A DNA stretch of 46,079 nucleotides from Bacteroidaceae bacterium (GTDB lineage Bacteria > Bacteroidota > Bacteroidia > Bacteroidales > Bacteroidaceae): positions 1 through 46,079 of the forward strand of contig JAKSIX010000013.1 of NCBI GenBank assembly GCA_024398595.1, read 5' to 3'. Position numbers and translations under genes: made by a program. This document shows positions 37,009 through 45,941 of this stretch, one piece after another (the first letter of the stretch is position 1; each line of letters opens with the position of its first letter). The notes below the pieces were generated by a model that had not been told where the DNA came from, did not search any database, and worked only from the letters and a program-made list of their open reading frames with translations.

Positions 37009-38562
37009 CTACAATGCCTTTACAAGTTCGTCTATCTCAGTGCGCAATATATTCTGGCGAGCTACTATCTGGGCTATACGCTGGTTGAGTTCGTCGATGT
37101 CAACCTCTACACTGGTATCTTCTTTTTCAACGTATGTAGATACGGAGAGGTTGTATTTTTGTGCTTCAATATCTGCTGTTGTTACAACCTTGCTGAAATA
37201 TTCAATCTCAGTCTTGTGGAATTGAGTATCGTAAATCTTTTCGATGTTCTCGTCGCTCAGCTTATTCTTGTTTCCCTCATGCACAAACTCGTTGCTTGCA
37301 TCAATAAAACACACGCGGTTGTCGGGCTTGTTCTTCTTCAAAACGATGATGCATGTGGCGATTGAAGTTCCAAAGAACAGATTCTGAGGAAGCTGAATAA
37401 CAGTATCAACATAGTTGTTGCTTACCAGATACTGGCGAATCTTCTGTTCGGCTGCGCCACGATAAAGCACACCAGGAAACTCAATAATAGCAGCTGTTCC
37501 TTCGGTTGAGAGCCAAGACAGCATGTGCATGGTGAATGCGAGGTCTGCTTTGCTGGCAGGTGCAAGAACTCCTGCAGGAGAGAAGCGGGGGTCATTGATA
37601 AGGGTCGGATCATTTGGACCATCCCAAGGTATTGAGTAAGGAGGATTTGACACAATGGCATCAAATGGCTCTTCATCAGAGTGACGGGGATTCTTCAGGG
37701 TATCGCCCTGCTGGATGTCGAAATGGTCGTAATTCACATTGTGCAGGAACATGTTCATACGGCACAGGTTGTAGGTCTTCAGGTTGATTTCCTGACCGAA
37801 AAAACCGTCAATGACATTTCTTGTGCCAAGTATCTCCTTGAATTTCAATAACAATGAACCGCTGCCACAGGCAGGGTCATATACCTTGTTCACGGAAGTA
37901 CGACCACCGGCGGCAATCTTTGCAAGAAGGAAACTGACCTCGGCAGGAGTATAGAATTCACCTCCTTTGGTTCCAGAGTTAAGGGCATACATCTTGATAA
38001 GGTGTTCGTAGCAGATTCCGAACACGTCAAGACCGGAGTCCTGATATTTGGCAAATTCGAGATCGCGGACACTCTCCAAAAGGGTTGTCAGAAGTTCACA
38101 ACGCTCGGCCACAGTCCCTCCAAGGCCAGGATCATTGGTATTGAAGTTGGCAAACAAACCTTTCACATCACTTTCGCTGGCTGTACCGATGGCACTTTCT
38201 TCGAATGCGCGGAAGTTGTTGGCAAGTGTAGTGTTAAGCTCCGGATTGCTCTTCGCCTTATTCGCCACATTTATAAACAATTGCGATGGCAGAATGAAGA
38301 AACCTTTGGCATTGATGATCTGCTCTCGGGCATTTTCTGCCACTTCGTCAGGCATATTGGCATAGTCCGGATCCGGCACACCTGCATCCCTCATCAGGTT
38401 ATTGCAGTAGTCTATCACATCCTCCGATATAAAGCGGTAGAACAGGCTACCCAGCATGAAATCCATAAACTGGACTGGTGACACCTTGCCGCCGTGTACG
38501 AGGTTCGTTGCAGTCTTCCATATCAGACTGCCCAACTCATTGCGAAGTTCATCAGCTGTCAT
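37009..38562 (-). CDS. hsdM: Type I restriction-modification methyltransferase subunit
   Basis: 517 residues, the usual HsdM length. The N-terminal helical bundle (about 1-150) precedes the N6-adenine methylase domain with SAM-binding motif I VYDPACGSGSLLL (227-239) and catalytic motif IV SNPPYSIPW (305-313). GEFYTPAEVS (201-210) is also typical. A C-terminal coiled stretch (VDIDELNQRIAQIVARQNILRTEIDELV) would contact HsdS. It methylates adenine in the sequence chosen by HsdS. It is the first gene of the operon, 31 bases downstream of the rnr stop; no promoter was recognised in that gap, so transcription may come through rnr or from an unrecognised site. Confidence 0.96.
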   Translation of the reverse strand: MTADELRNELGSLIWKTATNLVHGGKVSPVQFMDFMLGSLFYRFISEDVIDYCNNLMRDAGVPDPDYANMPDEVAENAREQIINAKGFFILPSQLFINVANKAKSNPELNTTLANNFRAFEESAIGTASESDVKGLFANFNTNDPGLGGTVAERCELLTTLLESVRDLEFAKYQDSGLDVFGICYEHLIKMYALNSGTKGGEFYTPAEVSFLLAKIAAGGRTSVNKVYDPACGSGSLLLKFKEILGTRNVIDGFFGQEINLKTYNLCRMNMFLHNVNYDHFDIQQGDTLKNPRHSDEEPFDAIVSNPPYSIPWDGPNDPTLINDPRFSPAGVLAPASKADLAFTMHMLSWLSTEGTAAIIEFPGVLYRGAAEQKIRQYLVSNNYVDTVIQLPQNLFFGTSIATCIIVLKKNKPDNRVCFIDASNEFVHEGNKNKLSDENIEKIYDTQFHKTEIEYFSKVVTTADIEAQKYNLSVSTYVEKEDTSVEVDIDELNQRIAQIVARQNILRTEIDELVKAL

Positions 38563-38593
38563 ATTGATGTATTACTTTTATTCTTCAAGTATT

Positions 38594-40753
38594 TCAGTCA
38601 GCAAGTGCGTAATCCATCTGTTTCTTCTCGAGATTGCACGATGAAACCACGACTTTGATAGGATCACCCAGGCGATATTTCCTACCGGTAGCGTGCCCGG
38701 TCAGACAGTAGTTCTTCTCATCGAACTCAAAGTAATCACTGCCAAGAGAACGTATCGGGATAAGTCCATCGCACTTGTTCTCTATTATTTCGGCATAGAT
38801 GCCCCACTCCGTGACTCCGCTTATAACGGCATCGTAGGCCTGTCCCATACGTTCGCTCATATACTCCACCTGCTTGTATTTGATACTTGCGCGCTCGGCC
38901 TGCTCGGCAAGCTGTTCCATATTTGAGCTGTGTTCGCAATATTCCTCGTACTTGCTCTGCATAACCGAACGTCCGCCTGCCAGATAACGGGTAAGCAGAC
39001 GGTGTACCATCAGGTCCGGGTAACGGCGTATCGGAGATGTGAAATGCGTATAGTAATCCATCGAAAGGCCATAATGGCCGATGTTTTCGGTACTGTAGCA
39101 CGCCTTCTGCATAGTACGCAGAGAGACAATCTCCACAAGGTTCTGCTCACGTTTGCCCTTCACATCGGCGAGCAGTTTGTTTATCGATTTGGACATCTCC
39201 ACGTTCGTGCCCGATGTCTTGACCTTGTAGCCGAACTTCTGCACAAACTGGGCAAGATTCTCCAAACGGTCCTGATCAGGCTTGTCGTGTACACGATATA
39301 CAAATGTCTTGGGTGTCCTTCCCTTGGTTTTGCCGATGAATTCGGCAACCGTGCGGTTCGCCAGCAGCATGAATTCCTCAATAAGCTTGTTGGCTTCCTT
39401 CGATTCCTTGAAGAAGACACTTACAGGACGGCCCTTCTCATCAACATCGAAATGGACCTCCACACGGTCAAAATCAAGAGCTCCGGCAGACATGCGTCTG
39501 TCGCGCAACGTCTGCGCCATTGAGTTCAATGTCATTATCTCAGCCACCAGTTCATCGCCTGGGAGAGGACCTTTCTCCCCACTCTTCTCACGCTCTATTA
39601 TAGCCTGCACTTCCTCGTATGCGAAGCGGCGGTTACTGCGGATTACGGTGCGTACAATGCGTGACGAACGTACCTCAGCTGCCGAGTCCATAGTGAAAAT
39701 CACGGAATATGCCAATTTGTCCTCGTCCTGCCGCAAGGAACACAGATCGTTGCAGAGTTTTTCCGGCAGCATAGGCACGGTACGGTCAACCAGATATACC
39801 GATGTGGCACGTTTATACGCCTCACGGTCAATGATACCGCCCTCAGTTACATAATAGCTCACATCGGCTATGTGCACACCTACTTCCCACAAGCCCTCCC
39901 TGATCTTGCGGATTGAGATTGCATCGTCAAAATCCTTCGCATCACGCGGGTCAATCGTAAATGTGGTGACATCGCGGAAATCCTCACGACCCTCAAACGC
40001 AGATGCCGGGATTTCCGATGGAATGGCATTTGCAGCTTCTTCGACAGTAGCGGGATAGGTGTAAGGCAGACCATATTCTGCCAGTATTGCGTGCATCTCC
40101 GTCTCGTTCTCACCGGCAGCTCCAAGCAGGTCTATGACCTTGCCGACCGGATTACGTCCGGCCTCAGAAGGCCATTCAATGACCTTCACCACAGCCTTGT
40201 CGCCATCGTGTCCTCCCTTAAGTCTGTCACGAGGTATGAAGATATCCGTATCATTCTTATTGGCTGTCACAAGGAAAGCCTGTCTGTGATCCACCTGAAG
40301 TGTTCCGACGAATGTGTCCTTGGCACGTTGCAGAATCTCCAGAACCTCACCCTCCGGCGCAGTCATGGAACGGCGTGCGAACTGGACAATTCTGACACGG
40401 TCTCCGTTCTGGGCTCCTTTGGAATTACGTTCGGCAACCATTATGGCCGCACTCCCGTCATCGGGCACCAGATAGTTCTTTCCTCCGGCACGGCGCTGTA
40501 TCACGCCCTCGACGAACTTCTCCTTATGAGCCAGTTGAATGCGGCCATCCTTTTCCTTGAGATATCCGTCGTCTATCATATCCATTATCACATCAAGACA
40601 CATAGTCCGCATCGGATGCGTCTTCAGCTTCAACACCTCGTATATGTTCCTGATGCTTACCTCTGCGTCGCGATTACTCACGAAATAATCCTTTATCAGA
40701 TCCATCATGACCTTCCTGGTCACGCGGATTCCCCCTTTATATGATCGTCCCAT
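38594..40753 (-). CDS. rnr: Ribonuclease R (RNase II/R family 3'-5' exoribonuclease)
   Basis: 719 residues. An N-terminal winged-helix-like region (about 10-60) and cold-shock domains (about 80-230) precede the RNB catalytic domain, which opens with the metal site DPRDAKDFDDAIS (about 267-279) and includes HFTSPIRRYPDLMVHRLL (about 575-592). The C-terminal S1 domain (about 635-715) starts near GQAYDAVISGVTEWGIYAEI. It degrades structured RNA and takes part in rRNA and mRNA turnover. It is the only housekeeping gene inside the defence block, with the Type I operon directly downstream on the same strand and the second system divergent across 166 bases. Confidence 0.97.
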   Translation of the reverse strand: MGRSYKGGIRVTRKVMMDLIKDYFVSNRDAEVSIRNIYEVLKLKTHPMRTMCLDVIMDMIDDGYLKEKDGRIQLAHKEKFVEGVIQRRAGGKNYLVPDDGSAAIMVAERNSKGAQNGDRVRIVQFARRSMTAPEGEVLEILQRAKDTFVGTLQVDHRQAFLVTANKNDTDIFIPRDRLKGGHDGDKAVVKVIEWPSEAGRNPVGKVIDLLGAAGENETEMHAILAEYGLPYTYPATVEEAANAIPSEIPASAFEGREDFRDVTTFTIDPRDAKDFDDAISIRKIREGLWEVGVHIADVSYYVTEGGIIDREAYKRATSVYLVDRTVPMLPEKLCNDLCSLRQDEDKLAYSVIFTMDSAAEVRSSRIVRTVIRSNRRFAYEEVQAIIEREKSGEKGPLPGDELVAEIMTLNSMAQTLRDRRMSAGALDFDRVEVHFDVDEKGRPVSVFFKESKEANKLIEEFMLLANRTVAEFIGKTKGRTPKTFVYRVHDKPDQDRLENLAQFVQKFGYKVKTSGTNVEMSKSINKLLADVKGKREQNLVEIVSLRTMQKACYSTENIGHYGLSMDYYTHFTSPIRRYPDLMVHRLLTRYLAGGRSVMQSKYEEYCEHSSNMEQLAEQAERASIKYKQVEYMSERMGQAYDAVISGVTEWGIYAEIIENKCDGLIPIRSLGSDYFEFDEKNYCLTGHATGRKYRLGDPIKVVVSSCNLEKKQMDYALAD

Positions 40754-40919
40754 ACTGCGATAATATTAAATTCACAGGCAAATTACACAAAAAACAGACA
40801 GATGCCACTGACTATATCACAAAAAAGATAAAATATTGCGCATTAAAAACAAAAGTAATACTTTTATAATCGCAAAGGCTTTCTAAGTTTTGAAAAACAG
40901 TTAATAAACCAATGACTAT

Positions 40920-42794
40920 ATGGCAAACGAATCCAAGACAATGAATCTTTTTCGCAAAAAACTACGCGAAAAAAATTATTATAAAGACTCTTCTATTCTG
41001 GTCGAAGAACAATCTTCTGATGACAGGAAAATAAAGAGATTGTTGGCCAATGCCTCAAAATCCGACAACGGCAATGAAGGGAAACCAGACTTCATCATCT
41101 CATCAGCCAGATACCCGGACCTGCTCATAGTCGTTGAATGCAAGGCCGATATACAGAAACAGGAATCTGAGACTAAAGATTCAATCAAGTCATATGCCGT
41201 TGACGGAGCACTCTTCTATGCCTCTTTTCTGTCCAAAGAGTTTGACGTAATCGCCATAGGCTTCAGTGGAGAGACAGAATCATTATATCGGATTACCCAC
41301 TATATCCAGTTAAAAGGCGAGAAAAGTCATCATAAACTATTCAATGATAACGAGCTGCTGGATATTGACTGCTACAATTACGGTCTCCTGCACAGTGATT
41401 TCAAATTCAATCAGGATTTCAGCAAACTGATAGATTACACCAAGGAACTGAATATGACTCTTCAAAATAAAAAGATTAAAGAGTCAAAACGTGGACTTCT
41501 CATAAGCGGTATTCTGATTGCTCTGAAAGATGAGCGGTTTAAAGCTGAATACCGAAACTATAAAACAACAGAGCAGATAGTCAATAATATGTATGCGGCC
41601 ATCTGTTTGGAACTTGACCGTTCCGATGTCCCGGAGCGTAATAAGGAATCATTGAAATCAGGGTACGAGTTCATAAAGACAAATACAGTCATTAACAATG
41701 AGAGTCCTGAAGGAAAGAGATTTCTTGTAAACCTGATTGCTGAATCAAACGAGCACATCAATGGTTTTATGGTGACTCACAAATACATTGATACAGTCAG
41801 CCAGTTTTATGTTGAATTCCTACGTTATGCCAACAACGACAAAGGTCTGGGAATAGTTCTGACACCTCCTCACATTACTGAGCTGTTCGTTGAGCTTGCA
41901 GGCGTGAATAAGGACAGCGTTGTCATCGACAACTGTGCCGGTACCGGTGGATTTCTTGTAAGTGCGATGAAAAAGATGCTTGCAGACGCTAATGGCGACA
42001 TTGCTAAAGAAAACGATATAAAGAACAAACAGCTGGTAGGAATAGAATTTGACGATGACATCTATACCCTTCTCATATCAAATATGATAGTACATCGGGA
42101 CGGACGTACCAACATCACTCTCGGTGATTGCTTCAAAATTGATACAGAGGAAATCAGGAAGAAATTCCATCCGACAGTAGGTCTTCTTAATCCTCCCTAC
42201 AAGAACAAAGGTAAAGGAACAGAGGAACTGGCATTCGTACTGAACAATCTTTCTATGCTTGAACGCGGAGGTAAATGCGTTGCCATAATGCCAGTCAGTT
42301 GTGTAAATGATGTCACTGGAGCATCCTGTGTCCTTAAACAGGAAATACTCGAAAATCACACTCTGGAGGCGGTCTTGTCGTTACCGGAAGAATTGTTCGT
42401 AAATTCAAATGTAAATACAGTCACTTGCGCAGTTGTCATCACCGCAGGCATACCTCATCCTGATAATAAGAAAACCTGGTTTGGATATTGCCGTAATGAC
42501 GGATTTGTCAAGAAAAAGAATAAAGGCCGTATTGATGCCAATCATACGTGGCAACAAATAAAGAAAGAATGGACAGATGCATTCATCAATAAGGAAATCA
42601 TACCTGAATTCAGTGTAATGCAAAAGGTTACAGCCCGTGATGAATGGTGTGCCGAGGCATATCTTCAGACTGATTACAGCCGACTGACATTAGATGATTA
42701 TATGGAAACCGTTCGGAATTATTTCTTATTCAATATGAAAAGTTCCGGAAATACGGATATTTCTGAAGAGGAAGAATTGTATGAGACTATGTAA
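40920..42794 (+). CDS. BcgI-like Type IIB fused nuclease-methyltransferase subunit
   Basis: 624 residues. The N-terminal 170 residues are a nuclease domain with a PD-(D/E)xK pattern: P56-D57...E73-C74-K75. After a helical linker (about 180-310) comes an N6-adenine methylase: GIVLTPPHITELF (about 308-320), SAM motif I VIDNCAGTGGFL (about 332-343), and catalytic motif IV LLNPPYKNKG (about 422-431). Nuclease and methylase in one chain, next to a separate specificity gene of about 324 residues, is the BcgI layout; BcgI enzymes cut on both sides of their site. The separate S gene overlaps by 14 bases. The 166-base gap before it is AT-rich; a weak TAAGTTTTG lies at about 40883 but no firm promoter. 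Confidence 0.85.
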   Translation: MANESKTMNLFRKKLREKNYYKDSSILVEEQSSDDRKIKRLLANASKSDNGNEGKPDFIISSARYPDLLIVVECKADIQKQESETKDSIKSYAVDGALFYASFLSKEFDVIAIGFSGETESLYRITHYIQLKGEKSHHKLFNDNELLDIDCYNYGLLHSDFKFNQDFSKLIDYTKELNMTLQNKKIKESKRGLLISGILIALKDERFKAEYRNYKTTEQIVNNMYAAICLELDRSDVPERNKESLKSGYEFIKTNTVINNESPEGKRFLVNLIAESNEHINGFMVTHKYIDTVSQFYVEFLRYANNDKGLGIVLTPPHITELFVELAGVNKDSVVIDNCAGTGGFLVSAMKKMLADANGDIAKENDIKNKQLVGIEFDDDIYTLLISNMIVHRDGRTNITLGDCFKIDTEEIRKKFHPTVGLLNPPYKNKGKGTEELAFVLNNLSMLERGGKCVAIMPVSCVNDVTGASCVLKQEILENHTLEAVLSLPEELFVNSNVNTVTCAVVITAGIPHPDNKKTWFGYCRNDGFVKKKNKGRIDANHTWQQIKKEWTDAFINKEIIPEFSVMQKVTARDEWCAEAYLQTDYSRLTLDDYMETVRNYFLFNMKSSGNTDISEEEELYETM

Positions 42795-43755
42795 GGTTAA
42801 AGAATTGTTTGCCATTAATCCAGGCAACGGATTTGAGCTTAATGCACTCTCCTTAGTGTCAGACGGAGTGAATTTCATTGCCCGTGGAATGAAAGACAAT
42901 GGAGTATCTGCAAGAGTCGCAAGAGTGATTGGTACACCCCCATTTGATGCTGGAACAATTACTGTAGCCGCCAGTGGCAGTGTAATGGAATCATTTCTAC
43001 AACCAAGACCTTATTATACCGCATATCATATATTTGTTCTAACTCCAAGAACAGAAATGTCTGATGCCGTAAAGTTATATTACTGTATGTGTCTGCGCCG
43101 TAACAGATTTAAATACTCATACGGCCGTCAGGCAAACGAGACATTACCTGATCTGCTGATTCCAGCATTGGACGAAATTCCCTCATACGTAAAAAATATC
43201 TCTCTTGAACAAGCTGAAAAGCTGTTGATTGACTCGGTAAAAATAGAAGGCATCAATAGAAAAGCAACTTATTCTTCTGACACACCGGATTTGATTCCAT
43301 TATCAGAATTGTTTGAATTGAATAATGGCATTTCGTCAGACAACGTTCTCAAAAGTCCACATAAGCAAAGTGACAACTGGATTCCATTCATACGACCCTC
43401 ATACCGCCAGTCAACAAGCATAGACGCATACGTCAACAAAACTCTGATTGCTGATGACAAAGTTTTCCCAGCCGGTACATTATACGTCTCAACAAACGGT
43501 CAGGGCAGCCACACATACTCATACGTCTCAGCCACAGAATTTGTTCCCAATTCAGATGTCTGTGTTCTCCTGCCCAAACGAGAGATGTGTCTGCGCGAGA
43601 AACTCTTCTATGCTATGTGCATCACAAAAAACCGTTTCAAATTCTCATACGGCAGAAAGCCCAAAGGTGAAAAATTAGGCTCAATTCTTGTCCCGGAATG
43701 TATCAATTCCACATTTAATGATTGTCCGCTTGATGGTTTTCTTCCCCAAAAGTGA
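42781..43755 (+). CDS. BcgI-like DNA specificity subunit with two recognition domains
   Basis: 324 residues built as two related halves. Each half ends with the same motif: NRFKYSYGRQAN (about 107-118) and NRFKFSYGRKPK (about 284-295), about 177 residues apart and preceded by LYYCMCL/LFYAMCI. This NR(F/Y)K(F/Y)SYGR signature is typical of BcgI-type specificity subunits. Each half should read one side of a bipartite target, giving the methylase-nuclease partner its site. Its start overlaps the partner gene by 14 bases, so translation is coupled. No homopolymer or tandem repeat capable of switching the frame was noticed. AT-rich composition suggests acquisition by transfer. Confidence 0.85.
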   Translation: MRLCKVKELFAINPGNGFELNALSLVSDGVNFIARGMKDNGVSARVARVIGTPPFDAGTITVAASGSVMESFLQPRPYYTAYHIFVLTPRTEMSDAVKLYYCMCLRRNRFKYSYGRQANETLPDLLIPALDEIPSYVKNISLEQAEKLLIDSVKIEGINRKATYSSDTPDLIPLSELFELNNGISSDNVLKSPHKQSDNWIPFIRPSYRQSTSIDAYVNKTLIADDKVFPAGTLYVSTNGQGSHTYSYVSATEFVPNSDVCVLLPKREMCLREKLFYAMCITKNRFKFSYGRKPKGEKLGSILVPECINSTFNDCPLDGFLPQK

Positions 43756-43763
43756 TAATAGAT

Positions 43764-44300
43764 ATGGATACAAAGCAGAATATACGCCAATATATACGTG
43801 ACATCAGCAAGGTTAAGACATTTCAGGAACTTGAAGAACTGAGCAATGATGTATGCCAGAATATTATCAGCAGAACGAAACAGGAAAGAAATACACACAT
43901 GACCCTTCTGTTGTATTGGTCGCTGCCGGATGAAGTCCAGACAATAAATCTTATTGAGACACTGCACCAAACAGGACATCACATCCTGCTGCCTGTAGTG
44001 ACAGGTAACACTTTGCAATTACGTGAATACACAGATGCCCACGATATGGTGACGGGAGCTTTTGATATTCCGGAACCTGTCGGTGGGGAATTCACGGATT
44101 ACGATAAAATTGACCTGGCATTCATACCGGGACGTGCATTCACAACTGATGGAGCACGTTTAGGACGTGGCAAAGGATATTACGACAGGCTGCTGACGAA
44201 AATCGGCTGTCCGCTCATAGGAGTCTGCTTTCCTTTCCAGATTGTTAAAAAAATACCGATGGATACGCACGACATAATGATGAATGAGGTGATTTACTAA
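43764..44300 (+). CDS. 5-formyltetrahydrofolate cyclo-ligase
   Basis: 178 residues from the ATG at 43764; a GTG four codons upstream is possible. The signature ARLGRGKGYYDRLL (about 133-146) is the conserved ATP/substrate loop, and FIPGRAFTTDG precedes it. The N-terminal TKQNIRQYIRDI and LPVVTGNTLQLREY segments also fit. The enzyme converts 5-formyl-THF to 5,10-methenyl-THF with ATP, recycling one-carbon folates in the cytoplasm. It begins 8 bases after the specificity gene, so it may share that transcript, although it is unrelated to restriction. Confidence 0.95.
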   Translation: MDTKQNIRQYIRDISKVKTFQELEELSNDVCQNIISRTKQERNTHMTLLLYWSLPDEVQTINLIETLHQTGHHILLPVVTGNTLQLREYTDAHDMVTGAFDIPEPVGGEFTDYDKIDLAFIPGRAFTTDGARLGRGKGYYDRLLTKIGCPLIGVCFPFQIVKKIPMDTHDIMMNEVIY

Positions 44301-44318
44301 CATAAATTTACGGTCAAT

Positions 44319-45890
44319 ATGAGAGGTGTTTCAGCATTTAAAATCATTGTTGCAGCCATTGTGGCGGTTACCGCATCCGGAAACTGTCCGGCCGCCGACA
44401 AATACACGGTAAAGACCCGCAACGGACTGGTCAGAGGATTTGACGAGGAAGGAACGATGGCATTCAAAGGCATTCCCTACGCCAAGGCCGGGCGGTTTAT
44501 GCCCCCGATGCCGGCAGACAAATGGGACACCGTGATGATTTGTGACCATTGGGGCCCGCAGGCTATGCAGGGTGGACGCAACTCTGGCAATGAGAAGGAG
44601 ATGTCCGAGAACTGCTGCGTACTGAACGTCTGGACCACAGACCTCAAGGCAAAGAAGCCGGTGATGCTATGGTGTCACGGCGGAGGATTCGACTCCGGCA
44701 CATCCGCCTGGAATCCGGGAATGGGTCTGGCTAAGAAGGATGTAGTTGTGGTAAGCCTCAACCACCGTCTGAACATAATCGGCTTTCTGGACTTGTCAGC
44801 CACAGGCAATCCCAAATACAAATACTCCGGCAATGTGGGTATGATGGATGTCGTAGCCGCTCTTGAGTGGATTCGCGACAATATCAAAGCCTTCGGTGGC
44901 GATCCGGATAATGTCACGGTATTCGGCGAATCCGGCGGTGGCGGAAAAGTCGGCACGCTGATGTGTATGCCACAGGCAAAAGGTCTGTTCCACAAGGCCA
45001 TCATAATGAGCGGCACGATACTCAACGTGAACAACAAGGCAATGACCGAGGAGCTTGGTCTTGCCGTACTCAAGGAACTCAATATCCCAGTTGATCAGGT
45101 AGAACTGATAAACGATGTACCATACGACAAGCTCTATCAGGCAGGCCAGCGCGCCCTTGCCGCCAGTATCGGCACACGATCTCCGGGTACTCCTATGATG
45201 TGGGGCTTCGGGCCCACTCCTGACGGCGAAGTATTGCTCCAACAGCCTTTCCAACCGGATTTCGCCGCCATATCGAGCAACATTCCACTGGTAATCGGCA
45301 CAACATTCAATGAACTCCAGCGCGGACAGTACGGACGCGAAATGAACCTTGAGCAGGCAAAAAAAGCCGTTGAAAACGTCTTTAGCAATGATACTGAGGC
45401 CTACGCCACCGAGTTCGCAAAAGCCTGGCCGGACTACATTCCGCAGGACCTCCCGTCGGTCGATATGATGTTCCGTCCCAAGACCATAATCACGGCCGAT
45501 GCGGCATCCGCCTCCAAAACAGCTCCTGTATATAATTATATGTTTACGTGGAAATCGCCGTCAACAGGTATATCCGCCCACGGAGCAGAGCTCAACTTCT
45601 GTTTCAACACTCTGCACCTGGCGGGACGCGACCTGCCGTCACCGTCAGAGTCGGACCTGAGGCTGGCTGACCGTATGGCGCAATCGTGGGCAAACTTCGC
45701 CCACACCGGCAATCCCAATGTCAGCGGATTACCAGAATGGCACCCTTATACCGCAGAAAACGGCGAGTGCTTCATCTTCGGTCCGGAATGTGAGATACGT
45801 CACAACTTCGACCGCAAGCTGGAAGAAATCATCAATGCCCACTGTTTCACCAAACTCGACGCATTCCGTGCTTCCGGCTCACTGAAGTAA
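44319..45890 (+). CDS. Secreted type-B carboxylesterase/lipase
   Basis: 523 residues. A signal peptide (about 1-26, ending near CPAA) suggests export. The type-B esterase pattern is clear: TKNGLVRG-like start (TRNGLVRGFDEEGT), FKGIPYAKAGRF, NCCVLNVWT, WCHGGGFDSGT (oxyanion hole, about 109-119), GGDPDNVTVFGESGGGGKV (about 192-210, nucleophile Ser near 204), TTFNELQ (likely acidic residue) and AHGAELNFCF (catalytic His, about 422). The elbow reads GESGGG, where GESAGG is usual. It hydrolyses carboxylic esters, perhaps acetylated or feruloylated glycans. It follows the folate gene by 18 bases and ends before a strong terminator. Confidence 0.94.
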   Translation: MRGVSAFKIIVAAIVAVTASGNCPAADKYTVKTRNGLVRGFDEEGTMAFKGIPYAKAGRFMPPMPADKWDTVMICDHWGPQAMQGGRNSGNEKEMSENCCVLNVWTTDLKAKKPVMLWCHGGGFDSGTSAWNPGMGLAKKDVVVVSLNHRLNIIGFLDLSATGNPKYKYSGNVGMMDVVAALEWIRDNIKAFGGDPDNVTVFGESGGGGKVGTLMCMPQAKGLFHKAIIMSGTILNVNNKAMTEELGLAVLKELNIPVDQVELINDVPYDKLYQAGQRALAASIGTRSPGTPMMWGFGPTPDGEVLLQQPFQPDFAAISSNIPLVIGTTFNELQRGQYGREMNLEQAKKAVENVFSNDTEAYATEFAKAWPDYIPQDLPSVDMMFRPKTIITADAASASKTAPVYNYMFTWKSPSTGISAHGAELNFCFNTLHLAGRDLPSPSESDLRLADRMAQSWANFAHTGNPNVSGLPEWHPYTAENGECFIFGPECEIRHNFDRKLEEIINAHCFTKLDAFRASGSLK

Positions 45891-45906
45891 CGGACTCAAT
45901 TACAAT

Positions 45907-45941
45907 AAAAACTGGCTGAGAAATATTCCCAGCCAGTTTTT
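45907..45941 (+). terminator. Strong intrinsic terminator after the carboxylesterase
   Basis: AAAAACTGGCTG (45907-45918) pairs perfectly with CAGCCAGTTTTT (45930-45941), a 12-bp stem with an 11-base loop. The A-run and T-run at the two ends let it work in both directions. Confidence 0.85.

Noticed and set aside
42935..42945. C-run in the BcgI-like specificity gene as a second phase-variable tract
   Set aside because: Only five consecutive C; too short to be strongly slippage-prone.
31577..43755. Integrated phage or conjugative element carrying the restriction genes
   Set aside because: No integrase, relaxase, structural phage gene, or direct-repeat attachment sites were found at the borders.
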